Of a stretch of 64,000 bases of DNA, positions 1 to 27,711 are shown piece after piece. The position numbers and the translations under genes are program-made. The notes under the pieces were generated by a model that was not told the origin of the DNA, did no database searches, and worked only from the letters and a program-made list of their open reading frames with translations. The number at the start of each line of letters is the position of its first letter. The stretch's first letter is position 1. The DNA comes from Gymnorhina tibicen (Eukaryota; Chordata; Aves; Passeriformes; Artamidae), in NCBI GenBank assembly GCA_013399875.1, contig VXAZ01004560.1, positions 147,613 to 211,612 of the forward strand, in the 5' to 3' direction.

Positions 1-1330
1 ATAAGATTGAAATGTAATACTGCAAAGCAGTGTAAAGTGACAACTGGTAACAGCCTGGCTCCACCTGCTTGGGCAGAATTGATTTTCAGGTGCATCTGTG
101 GTGGTTGGTGGAAGTTGTTCCTTTAGGTGCTTTACTGTATCATTTTGTTGTAGTTTAGGAAATAACCTCACAAGTGGGTTGTCAAAGCCAAGATGTTGTT
201 AAGCAGTAGCCTGAGAGCTGTGTGAGAACAGCTGGGAAGCAAATCCTTATCAGGCTGAAGTTTGTTCTGATTATTTCTGTTCTCCTTGTTTACAAAGGGG
301 CTGGGATAAACTGGCCATTCTTTGAGTGAATGGGCTTGTGGTGGTGTTTGTAAACTCTGGGCAAATGGTGCTGTTCATATCTCTGTGCAGCAACGGGAAA
401 AGAATTGTTCAGGGGTGGGCTGTGCTCGGGCTGTCCTCAAGGAAATGAGGATAAAGGTGTGTTTGGGTGCTTTTAGAAATCTGCTGATAGTTAAACCTAG
501 TCAAATATTTCCCTGCAGATTTTGTAACCAAACTATTGCAATATCTTAATGTCTGGCAACTAAAACAAACAGTTAAGGCTCATTATCCTGATGTTTACAG
601 TAAGCAACACAGTGGCTGAAACAGGATTTGGGAGTATTTACTATCAAACCACTTTAAAGAACATGTTTATGTACTGCCTATCGTTTGTAACATAACGTGC
701 TCGTACATAGGGCTGATAGTGCAGTGCTTCAAACAGGGAGTTTGTGGCGCTTTGGGGAGAAGGTTTTCAGCTTTCCCTGGTGCTCCTCAGGTAAATCTGT
801 GGATACCCACGAGAGGGACCGGAGGGGATTGTGCAGGAGCCCCTGGAATGGCTGGATGGGTCACAGTGGTTATTGAAGAGGAGGTGAAGGCTGAGAGCTC
901 CCTGGAATAGCAACTGCTGCTCTGACTCACCAGGATTTTAATCAGTCAGGCATTCTATTTATTTTCACTTTGGAGCTCTTAGATACACAAGGGAAGTCTC
1001 TTTTTCTTTTTCCTCTTAGACAAATTCACTTAAAGCAGCATTAAGTGTGTTTTGAGGTCGGGGGGCTGTTGAGTGCTACAACTGGTTTTTTTAAGTCCCT
1101 TCTGACACAAACTGAAACTTGTCCTGCTGACAGCTCTGAGCAGTTTAAATCTCCACCCCAGGCCTGGGCTGCAGTAACGGGCCTTAAACTGCCTCGGCCA
1201 AAAACAGAACCGTCTTAATTTCAGTTCCATCTGAAACGTGGGCAGGCAGGGGAGCCCTTGGGTGGCATCCAGGCACAGGGAGGCAGGGATGGAGGGAAGT
1301 GGTGCCTGGGCTCTGAAGGGGTTGTACAAA

Positions 1331-1460
1331 CAATCATGGAATGGTTTGGGTTGGAAGGGACCTTAAAACCCACCCAGTTTCACCCCCTGCCATGGACAGG
1401 GAACCTTCCACTATCCCAGGTTGCTCCAAGCCCCGTCCAACCTGGCCTTGAATCCTTCCA
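1331..1460 (-). mobile_element. CR1 LINE 3' fragment
   Basis: ATCATGGAATGGTTTGGGTT followed by GGAAGGGACC is the reverse complement of the conserved CR1 3' end. The fragment covers about 130 bp and is followed by an AT repeat. Confidence 0.9.
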
Positions 1461-1510
1461 TATATATATATATATAAATAAAGTATATTTATAAAGGTTA
1501 TATATATACG
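1461..1510. repeat. AT microsatellite
   Basis: TATATATATATATATA followed by imperfect TA-rich sequence to TATATATATACG, directly abutting a CR1 fragment. Confidence 0.85.
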
Positions 1511-3236
1511 TACATGCCTTAGGCCCCAACCAAACCAGATTTTTAATGTCATCCATCCACGTAACAAGTATAATCTATTTTTTTCCCTTTGAAAGAACCT
1601 ATTTCTTGACAAGGTTTGATGGCTTTACACAAGGATTTTGCAGCTAATACTCTGTGTAGGTTCTTTTAGCTGCAGACTTGGCACATACTCACTGACAGCT
1701 GTTAGGACTGGAAGGTCCCCAAAAGGTGTGTGGTGTTCTTCTCAGTTGACATTCCCTGCTCTAGTGATGCAGAAATTCCTGACTCTTCCCAGCTGTTGCT
1801 TTGTTGTGGTGGTCAGCAAAGCAACATGGCTAAAAATGCTCCTTGTGTTTGATCAAACCAGCAGCAGCTGCAAAGGCAACCTGAGTTAGTGCTCTGTGCA
1901 CAGAACGCCTCTCCATAAGGAAGTGGGAAACCTCACTGAAACAACATAATTTTTTTTCTTTTTCTTTCCTTTTCAAACTAAATGTCAGTGTGAAACTGCT
2001 GCTGAATGGGTACACTCAGATGAGGAGAAGAAATCTCCCTTTGTGAAGTCGACATAGGAAGTCTTATGTATATTTTAAAGCTCTTTCCCAAGTCTTTTTT
2101 GACCAAAAAATGGGCTGGTCCACAAAGCATTCACTGAAATTCTCCCAAAAGCCATTATCCAGCGGGGTTGGAGCCAGGCACACCAAGCAGGATCCCATAT
2201 TATGGGGTGCTGTGGAGTGGTTCAGTGCTGGAAGGGTGTTTGCATGGCTCTTGTCCAGCTCTGAGTTTCTCCCACAACAATTTCATGAAACACAGAAATG
2301 TTCTTTTAAGGTCCCTGCTCCAAACATCTTCCGGTTGAGATGGAAGAGCTGAAGAGGGACTTGTTTAGAAATGGGGAGGAGATTTTAAAAGAGCAGAAAG
2401 CACGTGGTTGCCTCTTAACATTAATAATGTTTCAGTACCTCATTAATTCTGACTCCCTACAAGTCTCAGGTGACCTTATCCAGTATTTTACTTTCTCCCA
2501 CACATTATGTGAGGGAGGAGTTGCCATCGGAGCGGTGCCTTCATAGCACAACTGAGACTGTTTGGCTTTCATTCTGTAAAAACACACTTTCTGTTTTACA
2601 GCAGTGGGAACTAGCATTAGTTAACCCAAGGTGAGTAAACCCTTAGTGAAGATAAGGAGCAAACAAGCTTTAGGCTGGTATCAAAAGCCCGTTGTGGGTT
2701 AGGAGGGCAGTATCCACTCTTATCTCCTGCATCATTACCTGACTTCCCCTTTCTGCCTTGAAAATAACGAGCCCATCACATGTCCACAGAAGGAAGAAAG
2801 TCAAGGATATGGAAATCAAGAATTACAGCTATATCTAAGTGACCTGGCTGAGGGAGAGGAGGTTTTGAAAACCAGAGAAGCAGTTCTGGGTAGGACACAA
2901 CCACCCTCCAGCTCAGGAACGTGCTGCTTGTCTGTGCCTTGTGTCTGTACAGGAAGCTGTGCTCATCCTGGAGCACGTAAACAGGCAGGGGAACCGCAGC
3001 TCCAGAGCGTCTCATGTGGGTAAATCCTGCTCTTAGTGGGCTTCCTGTGCATCCTCAGGTACCCGTGTGCTGCTCCCCAGGCTCTCTTTTATCTGGAGCT
3101 CCCTGAGAAGGTCTGTGTGTGGGGTCTGGGCACAGACAGAGTGCCTACGTCCGAATTAATGGCACTCAGGAGCACTTTGCACATCTCTCTGTCCCCTCCA
3201 CGTGCACAGAGATGAGTCAGGCCTGTTCAGTTCTGA

Positions 3237-3590
3237 ATCACAGAATCACTGAGGTTGGAAAAGACCTCCAAGGTCATTCAGTCCAACCCTCAACCAAATC
3301 CCACCGTGCCCACTAAGCCGTATCATGAAGTGCCATGTCTGCTTGGTTTTTGAACACCTCCAGGGATGGATGGGCCCTGGGCAGCCCATTCCAATGCCTG
3401 ACCATTGGGGAAGAAATTTCCCCAATATCCAACTTGAACCTCCCCTGACACAACTTCAGGCTATTTCCTCTTGTCCTGTCTCTTGTTCCCCGGGAGCAGA
3501 GCTCAACCCTCAGCTGGCTTCAGCCTCCTGTCAGGGAGCTGTAGGGGGCAATAAAAGTCCCCCCTGAGCCTCCTTTTCTCCAGGCAGAAG
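3237..3590 (-). mobile_element. CR1 LINE fragment, GGTTGGAAAAGACC subfamily
   Basis: The reverse complement of the CR1 tail starts at GAATCACAGAATCACTGAGG and extends through the TGCCCACTAAGCCGTATC, CCTCCAGGGATGGATGG and CTCCTTTTCTCCAGGC blocks. Its 5' part is duplicated in the following block. Confidence 0.9.
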
Positions 3591-3838
3591 TTACACTTCA
3601 AAAACTATTTCAAAGTTCTGATCGCTTATTTTTAATCACAACTTCTGCNGCTATTTCCTCTTGTGCTGTCTCTTGTTCCCCGGGAGCAGAGCTCAACCCT
3701 CAGCTGGCTTCAGCCTCCTGTCAGGGAGCTGTAGGGGGCAATAAAAGTCCCCCCTGAGCCTCCTTTTCTCCAGGCAGAAGTTACACTTCAAAAACTATTT
3801 CAAAGTTCTGATCGCTTATTTTTAATCACAACTTCTGC
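3461..3838. repeat. 188-bp direct duplication flanking a single N
   Basis: 3461-3648 and 3651-3838 are identical except for one base (C at 3475, G at 3665). They are separated by N (3649) and a G that also precedes the first copy. Near identity around a lone N is typical of an unresolved contig overlap. Confidence 0.9.
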
Positions 3839-4720
3839 CCACCGCGCTTCGCTGTACGCACCATAAAAATAGTTGGCGTTTGACTTTTCCAAGGACTGAA
3901 CATTGTGCAGCAACAGTTAAACCAGGCTGGGCTTGCAGGTTCTGGTCTTGCACAGCCCCACAGACCTGAGTCACACATTAAACTGGCTGAGCTCTGCCCG
4001 GGTCGAGGCCGTTGCTCACAATTGCTGCCTCGGCCTCTTTGAGTCTGCAAGTGAGGTAGAGCTTTGTTGACTTTAATCTCAGTTATGTTTCCTTGTTATT
4101 CTTTGCCATTTCAGAGGGCGACAAGGACTTGCAGTTTTGTTTCTCCTCTCTCTCTGTACTCCTTTGAGTCAGCCGAGGAGGGACTTGTAGAATTCTGTAT
4201 TTTTTGGTGATGGGGATTGGTTTGCGCTGAAGGACCTTGAAGGTGAGGGGAGGGCAAGGAGAGACAGAGTTAATACAAGTCAGGAGAGAGTGAGGATAAA
4301 AATAGCTCTGAACTTGTCAGTTTGGTCACTGGTGGCTGGGTTAGTCATCTGGCAGGCTCTGCTCCTGCTGCTCCAAGGGATTATTTTACAGCACTGAGAA
4401 TTGACATAATTTCTGTAGAGGAGAGGGAGCAGGACGGCCGTAATGAGTGGGATACTGTCATCAGCACTTCTTTTGCACAGCAGCTGTTCTCTGTTTGGCC
4501 GCTGAATGTGGTCATTGTTGACTTTCCTTGTATACCTGCCAGGTTGTTAGGTGACTCACAGCACCAAGGTTCATGCACTTGGCTCCCAAATGCCTCCCTT
4601 TTCCTTGGTGGTCCTTCAGGCATGGAGCACCCACTCATTTTGTCATTTTCCTGATTCATCTCTGTTGCCAGGAGCCTGTTGGAGTAAATGTCCTGTTGCC
4701 CCAGGCAGCTGCTTAAGGTG

Positions 4721-4795
4721 GGGAAAAAAGGAAAGAAAAAAGGAAAGGGAAAGCAAAAAGGAAAAGGAAAAAAAGAAAAAGAAGAAAGATTGGCT
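4721..4795. repeat. A/G-rich low-complexity tract
   Basis: GGAAAAAAGGAAAGAAAAAA and similar units run for about 75 bp without a pyrimidine apart from one C. Confidence 0.8.
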
Positions 4796-6024
4796 CCTGT
4801 AGTGGTGCTGATATCTCTGTTTTCCTGGCCTCTGTTAAAATGTCCCTCCTTGTCCTGTCCTGTCCTGGGTTTCTGGTACCTAATACCTGTATGCGCTGCC
4901 CAAGGTTTCTGAGCTTCCATGGGTTGTTTAAGGGTGGAAATGTCCGTTTTAAGGTTTTACACGTGTGCTGTGGGAGGACTGGCCCAAGGAAGAGATCTCT
5001 GTACTTAAGGGGCAACAGAGCATATTCTGGTTTATAAGGAAACTACTGGTTTAACTTCTCCAGAATCCAAGGTGAGGGGATCAGGGGCTAAACCAAAGTT
5101 GTATTCCCCAGGGGCTCGTGCTGTAAGGAACTCCTCACTCTCCACATTGCTGATTTTCACCCCTGGGTATCCCTATCCTGTCCCTCAGTGCTTTGCTTCC
5201 ATGCTGATTTATGCTTCTCCCTTTCCATCCCTGGCTCCCTTCCACCTTCCCCTGTGCTGCCAATTGGCCAAGGTTTGGCCTGTGCTGGGACTTGTTTGGA
5301 GCTCCGTTTGTGTTCCTGGTCAGCTCACAGCCTGTGCTGATCCCCTCCCCAGCTGCCAGGCAGAGGGGTCTGTTGCAGCACCAGCACTGTGCTCTATCCA
5401 ACACCAACTTCCATGAATCCTGTGCTCTGTAAGAGCTCCGCTTCTGATGGGCTTGAGCAAGCTTGTTGGTGGTGTAGAGGAGTGAAGGGAGTGAGGGAGG
5501 ATCTGTGGATGGGCAGGTTGGCTGTCGAGCCTGGCTTCATTGAGGGAGAATGAGGAATGGCTTTGAGGATGACTGAGCACAGGGAAAAAGGGAATGGGTT
5601 TATGGCCATTCGTGTAGTGTGAGAGCACAGTGTAATTCCCCTCAGGTGCACTCTAGGAGAATAACTTTCATGTCTTCCCTTTTTTCCTTTTTTTGGGATG
5701 AATATTCTTCCTGTTTAGTGATATGGGAGTTCCTTCTTCTGTTTGGTTTCACTGTTTGTGTTTAAATTAAGGGAATATACCAAGAATTAAATTTCTTTGA
5801 AACCAGTGTTTCTCTGAAACATTTTCAGTCAGTGGTCCAAGTCAGAAATGGAGGACTGGCACTCGAGGGTTCTTCTCCAGCTCAGAACTTGGGCAGGACC
5901 TTGATTTGGTTTAAATAATTTATTAATCTGATACCATCAGGAGCCTCCTGTTTCTCGTGAACTTGAAGCTGCTTCTGTCTGTGAAGTATTTTGATAAGTG
6001 TTTTGTTTTTCTGTTCTTGCTCAG

Positions 6025-22116
<16,092 letters not shown>

Positions 22117-24256
22117 AGCCCTGCCTGCTTTGGAGGTTTGCACCTTGTGCAAAGAAGGAATCGCAAGAGCTTCTGACCTCCCCTGCCGTGGAGCACCAAG
22201 CGCGGTGGCTGCTGTTCGTGCTGCAGCAGGATCACAGCTCACTGCCCTCGGGCCTCACTCCTGTTGGCTGTTCTGATCCACTTCCAAGACATGTCCTGAG
22301 CTTAGACATTCCCCAGGACAGTGGGAATTACTTGTTTTGGGTGTGTTAGAGCTTGAGAATGGTAGGTGGAAATTCCTTGCTTTTCAGAGGAAGGAGGTTG
22401 TGCTTTTCAGGAGAGCAGGGGGACTGGGTGAGAACTCTTGCTCTTGCTCCGAGGTGAGGTCAGTCGTTGCTGGGCTTGCCCAGAGGAGGAGGTTGGGTGC
22501 CCTCGGTGCAGCTGGGGTTGGTTGTGCCGAGGGGAGCTGGCTGACTTCCTTCCAGCTGGAGGAAAAAACATTTCTGTAGGCTCTGGGGAGCATCATCTCC
22601 ACCTCAAGCCTTTTGCATGGGGAAAATCGGCAGCAGTCACTGGCTGGTTCTTGGTTTCACCTCCCACCCTTCCCGCAGTCGCTTCCTTCTTGAATCAGAA
22701 AAGAACTTTGTTGCCAGAAAGAGCTTTGCTTGTAGCTCCCACCTGCAGGTCTTGGAGGAGCTGGTGCTCTCTCTGGTGTCCCTGGCAGGCCGGGCAGGAG
22801 GAGGGTACGGAATTCCTTGGTGGGAGGGTGGAGAGGTTGTTCCTCCATCCTGTTCCCACCTCTGATGTGGGACTTCAGGTGCACTGTCCCATCCTTGGAG
22901 GGGGAAGGGACGTCAGCTCTGTCAGCTGTGACAGGGCTGAGTTTTATTGCGGAGTTTATAAAAATCTCCCTCCCAGTCCAGCCCAGTGCCCCAGTTCTGT
23001 GAGCTCAGCCTGGCCTCACAAGGCTTCCCTCTCCTCCTCTCACTTCAAACTGGGTTCACTGAGTGGGATGGGTAGCTGGGCTCGGAATGCCTTAAGCTTT
23101 GAACTGTTTTTTAACTGATTTGTGAATGTTTGGAATATACTGAAACCTCACAGGTTGAGTTCAGGTGGGCGGGTGTGGTTTGCCCTTCTCCATCGCAGAA
23201 CAGATCCCGAGGGAGCTGTGAGCTCTGAGTGTGCTTGTTCAGGGCTGCTCCAAGGCCCGGCACACCTGCAAATCAGTCCCTCCCTGTGGCTGTGGCTCTC
23301 CCAGAGCTCTGTGGCTGCCTCTGAGCAGGGGCTCTGCATCCAGCCTGGGCAGAGAAACAGCTCCCAAAAGCCAGGGTGTGGGCTCTGCCAGATCCGTGCT
23401 GGTCTGGGAGACACAACGGGGCAGGAATGCTGGCGGTCTTCCCAAGGGAAGTTCACTTAGAAAAAAGCTGGGAAAAGCTGAACTCCCTTTTTGAGGAGCA
23501 GCACTCCTTAAACAATGGATGCTCTTTCCCTTTGGTCTCCCAGAACAGGGGCTGGTTTTGCTCCACTTGGACAGTGACATCCTTGATCAGAAAACTCAAG
23601 TTGTGATGTACTAAAATGGAACTCACGAAGGAAAATGAAACCTGTCACCACTCTGGGTATAGTTTTTATAGCACTTTTTGTTCTAAAGCACTTAATACAT
23701 TGTCCAAAATAGGCACCTAATTATATCTGCAATGCCACATTCAGAGTCTTTTTAGTCAATAATTAACACATTATGCACATGTCTTCCATGAGGGAGTGGG
23801 GAAAGGGGTAGGTTGGCTCAATTTCTTCTTTCAGATGCCATAAACTACTAAGAGTTTAAGCTCTGTAGCTGGAGGGATCCAAGTGCCTCTTCCAGAGCTC
23901 CCAGGAGCTCCCAAGCACAGTTCAGTGCATGCCTGGCTCCCTTCCTGAGCTTCCTCTGAGGGGGCAGGAGGAAAACTGTTGGTTGTTTCTGTGAGTCTGG
24001 GGTGATGTGTCAATCCCAAAGCACCATGGGTTCCATCCCAAAGGCTGCACCTTGTGCCTCTGTCGCCTGGGGGATGCTCCAATGTCCTGGTATCCAGTTC
24101 CATGCCTTGGCATTGGGATTGAGCCCTGGAGCAGCAGGGAGGGAGCAGCAGGACTGTCTACAGGACTCCTGGGCTCTGCATCTGCAGCATTAACCTGAAC
24201 TCAGGCCACCTGCACGAGGGCAGGGAACCCTCCCGGGCCCGGGACGTCCTCACAGG

Positions 24257-24365
24257 GCCCATGGAGATGTCCGTGTTCCCCGAGTCCGTGGAGATGTTCG
24301 TGCTCTCCAGGCCTGTGGAGATGTCCGTGTTCCCCGAGTCCATGGATGTCTGTGTTCTCCAGTAC
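24257..24365 (+). repeat. 27-bp tandem repeat, about four copies
   Basis: Units built on GTGGAGATGTCCGTGTTCCC plus CGAGTCC repeat at 27-bp spacing with substitutions. The unit length is a multiple of three, and one frame stays open through the array. It lies in the presumed 3' UTR of MAP3K14, so translation is not expected. Confidence 0.75.
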
Positions 24366-25069
24366 CCTCACAGCAGCATTAGCCAGGATCCACCCTCTTT
24401 GTTTTGTCCAAAGCCTTCAGTCTTTGCTGCCACCACAAGTGCCCACGTGAGGCTGCAGGTTCCCAGCCCACGACCCGTGGCCGTGTCGCTGCTCTCAGGG
24501 TGGGATGTGGTGTCACAGTCCCTGCCTGGGGACAGACACCTCGGCAGCCCCACGAGCCACTGGTGCCTTCCCAGTCCCTGAGCTGGGGTTCTCCTCTGGG
24601 ACAGTCTCCAGGCTGTGCTGCCAGCCAGCCTGAGCTCTCCCTGCCTCTCTCCTGCTGCCAGGACAGTTTCCTCTTCCTTTGGCTTGTCACTTTGCTGTGA
24701 TGGGCACAAACAATCCGGCTTCCAGATGAAGGCAATACTGACAGCAGAAAGTCGGGGAAGATTTGCATTATCCTCGTTCAAATTTGGCTGGAACTGTCAG
24801 GTTTCATAACGAGTGTTTAGGACAGAACCCCAGCTCAGGGTGGGGAGGACAAGTAGGAGTGATAAACACAGATGGCTCTTGTCGTGCAGCTCCTTCCGGA
24901 AGTCTGGAAAAATCACTGTTGGTGAGGTGAGATGGAGCTGAGGATCTCTTTGGGATGGGCAGTGGGGGAAGGTGCTGGAACGAGGAGCTTGTATGGAACG
25001 AATGACACTTTATAAAACTGTGATTTCTTGAAGTTAATGTTTTTGACCTGCATTTTCACAGGGAAAAAA

Positions 25070-25075
25070 AATAAA
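25070..25075 (+). terminator. MAP3K14: Candidate poly(A) signal AATAAA of MAP3K14
   Basis: This is a canonical AATAAA on the plus strand, followed by an A-run and then a GT/T-rich stretch (ttgttgttgctggtgg), as expected of a downstream element. The A-run could also be a genomic oligo-A unrelated to cleavage. Confidence 0.45.
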
Positions 25076-25379
25076 GCTAAAAAAAAAAAGATTTTTGTTG
25101 TTGTTGCTGGTGGTTTGATGTGTTGAGAACACAGAGAACAAGATGGTGATGCTGAATAAGACATTTTCCAGGAAGAGGAGCCTGGTCTGATTAAACTCTG
25201 CTATATATTAATTACCCTTGGGTTGGGGGGATGCAGGAGAAGTCAGGGAGGGTGTTGGGCACTGCCCATGCTCCCCAGGGAATGGGCACGGCCCCGAGGC
25301 TACCAGAGCTCCAGGAGCATTGGGACACCGCTCCCAGGGATGCCCAGGGTGGGATGGTTGGGCTGTGTGTGCAAGGCTG

Positions 25380-25440
25380 GGGCTTGGACTGGGTGATTCT
25401 TGGGGATCCCTTCCAGCCCAGGATATTCCAGAATTCTGTG
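25380..25440 (+). mobile_element. CR1 tail remnant
   Basis: GGACTGGGTGATTCTTGGGG followed by ATCCCTTCCAGCCCAGGATATTC and ATTCTGTGAT resembles a diverged CR1 3' end. Confidence 0.55.
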
Positions 25441-25867
25441 ATTTCTGGGCCTGAAGAGGCAGCATGAACTTTGATGGATCTAAGCCCAGGCTTCGCTGAG
25501 TATCCTGGCATCTCTCTCCTGCCAAGCAGACAGTCCCTTGTCCTCCCTCTGTCCCACTGTAGGGGACTTGCTGCACTGGGAGCTGCTCAGTCTTGCCTTG
25601 GGAGGTGCAGGGGTGAGGCAGGCAGGGCTCTGGGGATCCCCCCACACCTCCCAGTGCTGCAGCCCCTCTGCTGCAGGAGCTGTTTGTCTGCACGGAGCTG
25701 AATCCTTCCTGTAAACGAGCCCAGCGGGCTGGGGGGCTGTGGCCGGGCTGGTGAGTGAGGACACATCCTGAAACACATTTTTTGTGCCGTTATGCACCCA
25801 CACGTCTGTGCTGTGAACAGACCTCAGATCCGTTGTCCTCAAAAAGATGGTGGGTGGTTTGTTGCTA

Positions 25868-26012
25868 GAATTCCAGACTGGTTTGGGTTGGAAGGGACCC
25901 TAAAGATCATCTCGTTCCACCCTCTCACTTCCCACTATCCCAGGCTGCTCCAAGCCCCGTCCAACCTGGCCTTGGACACTTCCGGGGATCCAGGGGCAGC
26001 CACAGCCGCTCC
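25868..26012 (-). mobile_element. CR1 LINE 3' fragment
   Basis: TTCCAGACTGGTTTGGGTTG to CCTTGGACACTTCCGGGGAT and GGGGCAGCCACAGCC. It is truncated where the TTCC tract begins. Confidence 0.88.
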
Positions 26013-26019
26013 CTCCGTC

Positions 26020-26150
26020 TTTCCATTCCTCCCTTCATCTTCCCCCCCTTCCTCCCTTCTTTCCTCCTTCCCTCTCTTCCTCCCTCCCTCCATCCTTCCC
26101 TCACTCCATCTTTCCTTCCTTTTCTCCCTCCCTTCCTCCCTCCCTCCATG
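26020..26150. repeat. TTCC/CCCT pyrimidine-rich microsatellite
   Basis: This is an imperfect run of TTCC, TCCC and CTTC units of about 130 bp, almost free of purines on the plus strand. It directly follows a CR1 fragment and sits just beyond the presumed FMNL1 poly(A) site. Confidence 0.85.
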
Positions 26151-26189
26151 ACAGCATCGCCCCCCCATGCAAACCCTTCTCCCAGACAA

Positions 26190-27607
26190 ATCCTTTATCC
26201 TCTGAGACATTTTATTACCAGTTCTGCTTTAGATTAAACAGGCCTTCAGTATATAAAAATAATGTATACAAATGAGCAGTTAATGGTTTACATTTCTGGC
26301 TTAAAGGCATTTATAAGTTACACATTCATTTCCCATCCCTCCCCGGACACGGAGCCGGCGCTGAAGCAGCTTAAATACAGCAGGAAGCAGCGGCTGCTCT
26401 GGCTAAAGCTGGGACGAGCGAGAAGGGCCAGGGGGAGGGACAGGAGGAGGGCCAGGGGGAGGGAGGCGCGTCCTCGCATGGGGACGAGCGGGGGCCGTTT
26501 AATGAACTGAATGCACCGAGAGGTTTAATTGCGGCACTGCGGGGTCGGGGTTACTCAGCAGCAGCGGGGCAGGGGAGGGAGCGACAGTCGGGTCCAGTGC
26601 GGTACCGAGAGGCTCGTGCGGCTCTCGGGCCTCTCCTGCCTGGTGGCAGCGGGGACCCCACAGCCTTTGGGATCGCGGTTGCTGCGGAGCTGGAGGCTGC
26701 CGGCATCTCCTGCGTGTCCCACCCCACAAACGGGGACCCCCCAGGGCTGACAGTCCCGGTTTATCCCAGAGGCTGCAGCCCCGACAGTGCAGGTGGATGC
26801 TGGGGATGCAGGTGGGCGGAGGTGCTACCACCTCGCAGGGACTTGTCCCTGCTGCTGATTGTCGCAGCTGCGGAGCCTCCCCTGCGGCGAGGAACAGCCC
26901 AGGGCTGCTCGCCGCAGCCTTGGGGACACCCTGCGTGGGGATGTTCCCATCCCTGCCGCCGCAGCACAGAGAAATTTGAAGGAAGACATAAAATCGTGTA
27001 AAATAGCACCGCTGCCAGCCCCTGGGGCCGGGAGGTGCCCGGGGTGGGAGCTTTGCGGCAGCTGCTCGCTGGCTCTGCAGCGCAGGAGAATGCGGGTCTC
27101 GAGGGGCTCTGCGGGGCCGGGGGAGGCGGGGGAGATGTGCGGGGACCGCCGTGTCCCCGCTGACAGCCCCTCCCCTCCCGCAGGGGCAATCAAAGGCACC
27201 AGCGAGCTGAGGAGTGGGACACCGGCCCCGCGGCTGGCGTGCGAGGGAGCAGCGCCGGGGCAGGGATGGGACAGCCCCTCTTTTCCTTCCAGGACAAGTT
27301 GGAAGGAAAGCCAACTTCGGAAGCCTTTCTGTGCTTCCCCCTCCCTATCCGCAGCCAGGAGGGCGCCCCAGCCCTGCCAGCCTGGGGAGAGGAGCTCAGG
27401 GACATCGCCAAGCAAGCGCCGGGGGTGCCCGTGCCAGACCCCAGGCAGGCAGGGTGGAGCTGGCACGTCAAGCGGCTGGAGCAGCTCGGAGCGGGCACTG
27501 TCCCCCCACCCCGCCGAGCCCCGGGCTGAGGGACTGACATCCTGCGGTCCCATCTGCGTCGGGAGGATGGTCCTGCCCTGGTCCCGGAGCTGCAGGGACG
27601 GCGCCGG
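26190..27607 (-). other. FMNL1: FMNL1 3' UTR
   Basis: GC-rich sequence between the stop of the distal terminal exon (27608) and the AATAAA at 26211-26216. Several long open frames occur on both strands, but they follow from high GC content and have no splice or family support. A G-rich run at about 26420-26466 (plus strand) could form a quadruplex. Confidence 0.5.
26211..26216 (-). terminator. FMNL1: Poly(A) signal of FMNL1
   Basis: TTTATT on the plus strand is AATAAA on the minus strand, about 1.4 kb beyond the stop of the distal FMNL1 terminal exon. It is the first good hexamer downstream of that exon, with the MAP3K14 end on the other side. Confidence 0.55.
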
Positions 27608-27711
27608 TCACAGCGCGATGTCCGGCGTCGCCTGCAGGCTCTGCCCCGCCGCGCGTTTCTTGGCGCTGCCGCGGGCCTTGTCCCCCCGCCGGTACGGGTT
27701 GTTCCGCAGAT
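27608..27711 (-). CDS. FMNL1: FMNL1 alternative C-terminal exon B ([11 protein letters not shown]…)
   Basis: Phase-1 acceptor (GGTGCAG before ATCTGCGG). Joined to 28671 it reads [21 protein letters not shown] and ends ATPDIAL, with TGA at 27610-27608. Thirty-four residues follow the junction. It resembles the alternative C-terminus I recall in FMNL2 isoforms (DLRNQPYRR). It is highly basic ([12 protein letters not shown]), whereas exon A ends acidic. Use of exon B is inferred from phase, acceptor and homology. Confidence 0.75.

Larger units (their letters stand above)
1..6024 (+). other. MAP3K14: Probable MAP3K14 intron 1 / upstream sequence
   Basis: No coding exon is supported here. The open frames are short and lack splice structure. 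The stretch ends in a good acceptor (pyrimidine-rich tract and CAG, 6013-6024) just before the first coding exon of MAP3K14. Mammalian MAP3K14 has a non-coding first exon followed by a long intron, so this is most likely intron 1. No CpG island is visible, so the promoter should lie outside the window. Contents include CR1 fragments at 1331-1460 and 3237-3590, an AT microsatellite at 1461-1510, a duplicated block around a single N (3461-3838), and a purine-rich A/G tract at 4721-4795. Confidence 0.6.
22117..25080 (+). other. MAP3K14: MAP3K14 3' UTR and downstream flank
   Basis: There is no further coding exon after the stop at 22116. An AATAAA hexamer at 25070-25075 precedes an A-rich stretch and is the best poly(A) signal I see before the FMNL1 3' end, which would make a 3' UTR of about 2.9 kb. 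A shorter UTR is possible. A 27-bp tandem repeat lies at 24257-24365. Confidence 0.5.
25081..26190. other. Intergenic stretch between convergent MAP3K14 and FMNL1
   Basis: No gene is seen. The stretch holds a short plus-strand CR1 tail (about 25380-25440), a minus-strand CR1 fragment (25868-26012) and a pyrimidine-rich microsatellite (26020-26150). In human, SPATA32 lies between these two genes. I see no trace of it. Confidence 0.6.

Noticed and set aside
25081..26190. SPATA32 or a relic between MAP3K14 and FMNL1
   Set aside because: No open frame or spliced structure was found. The interval is CR1 and pyrimidine repeat.
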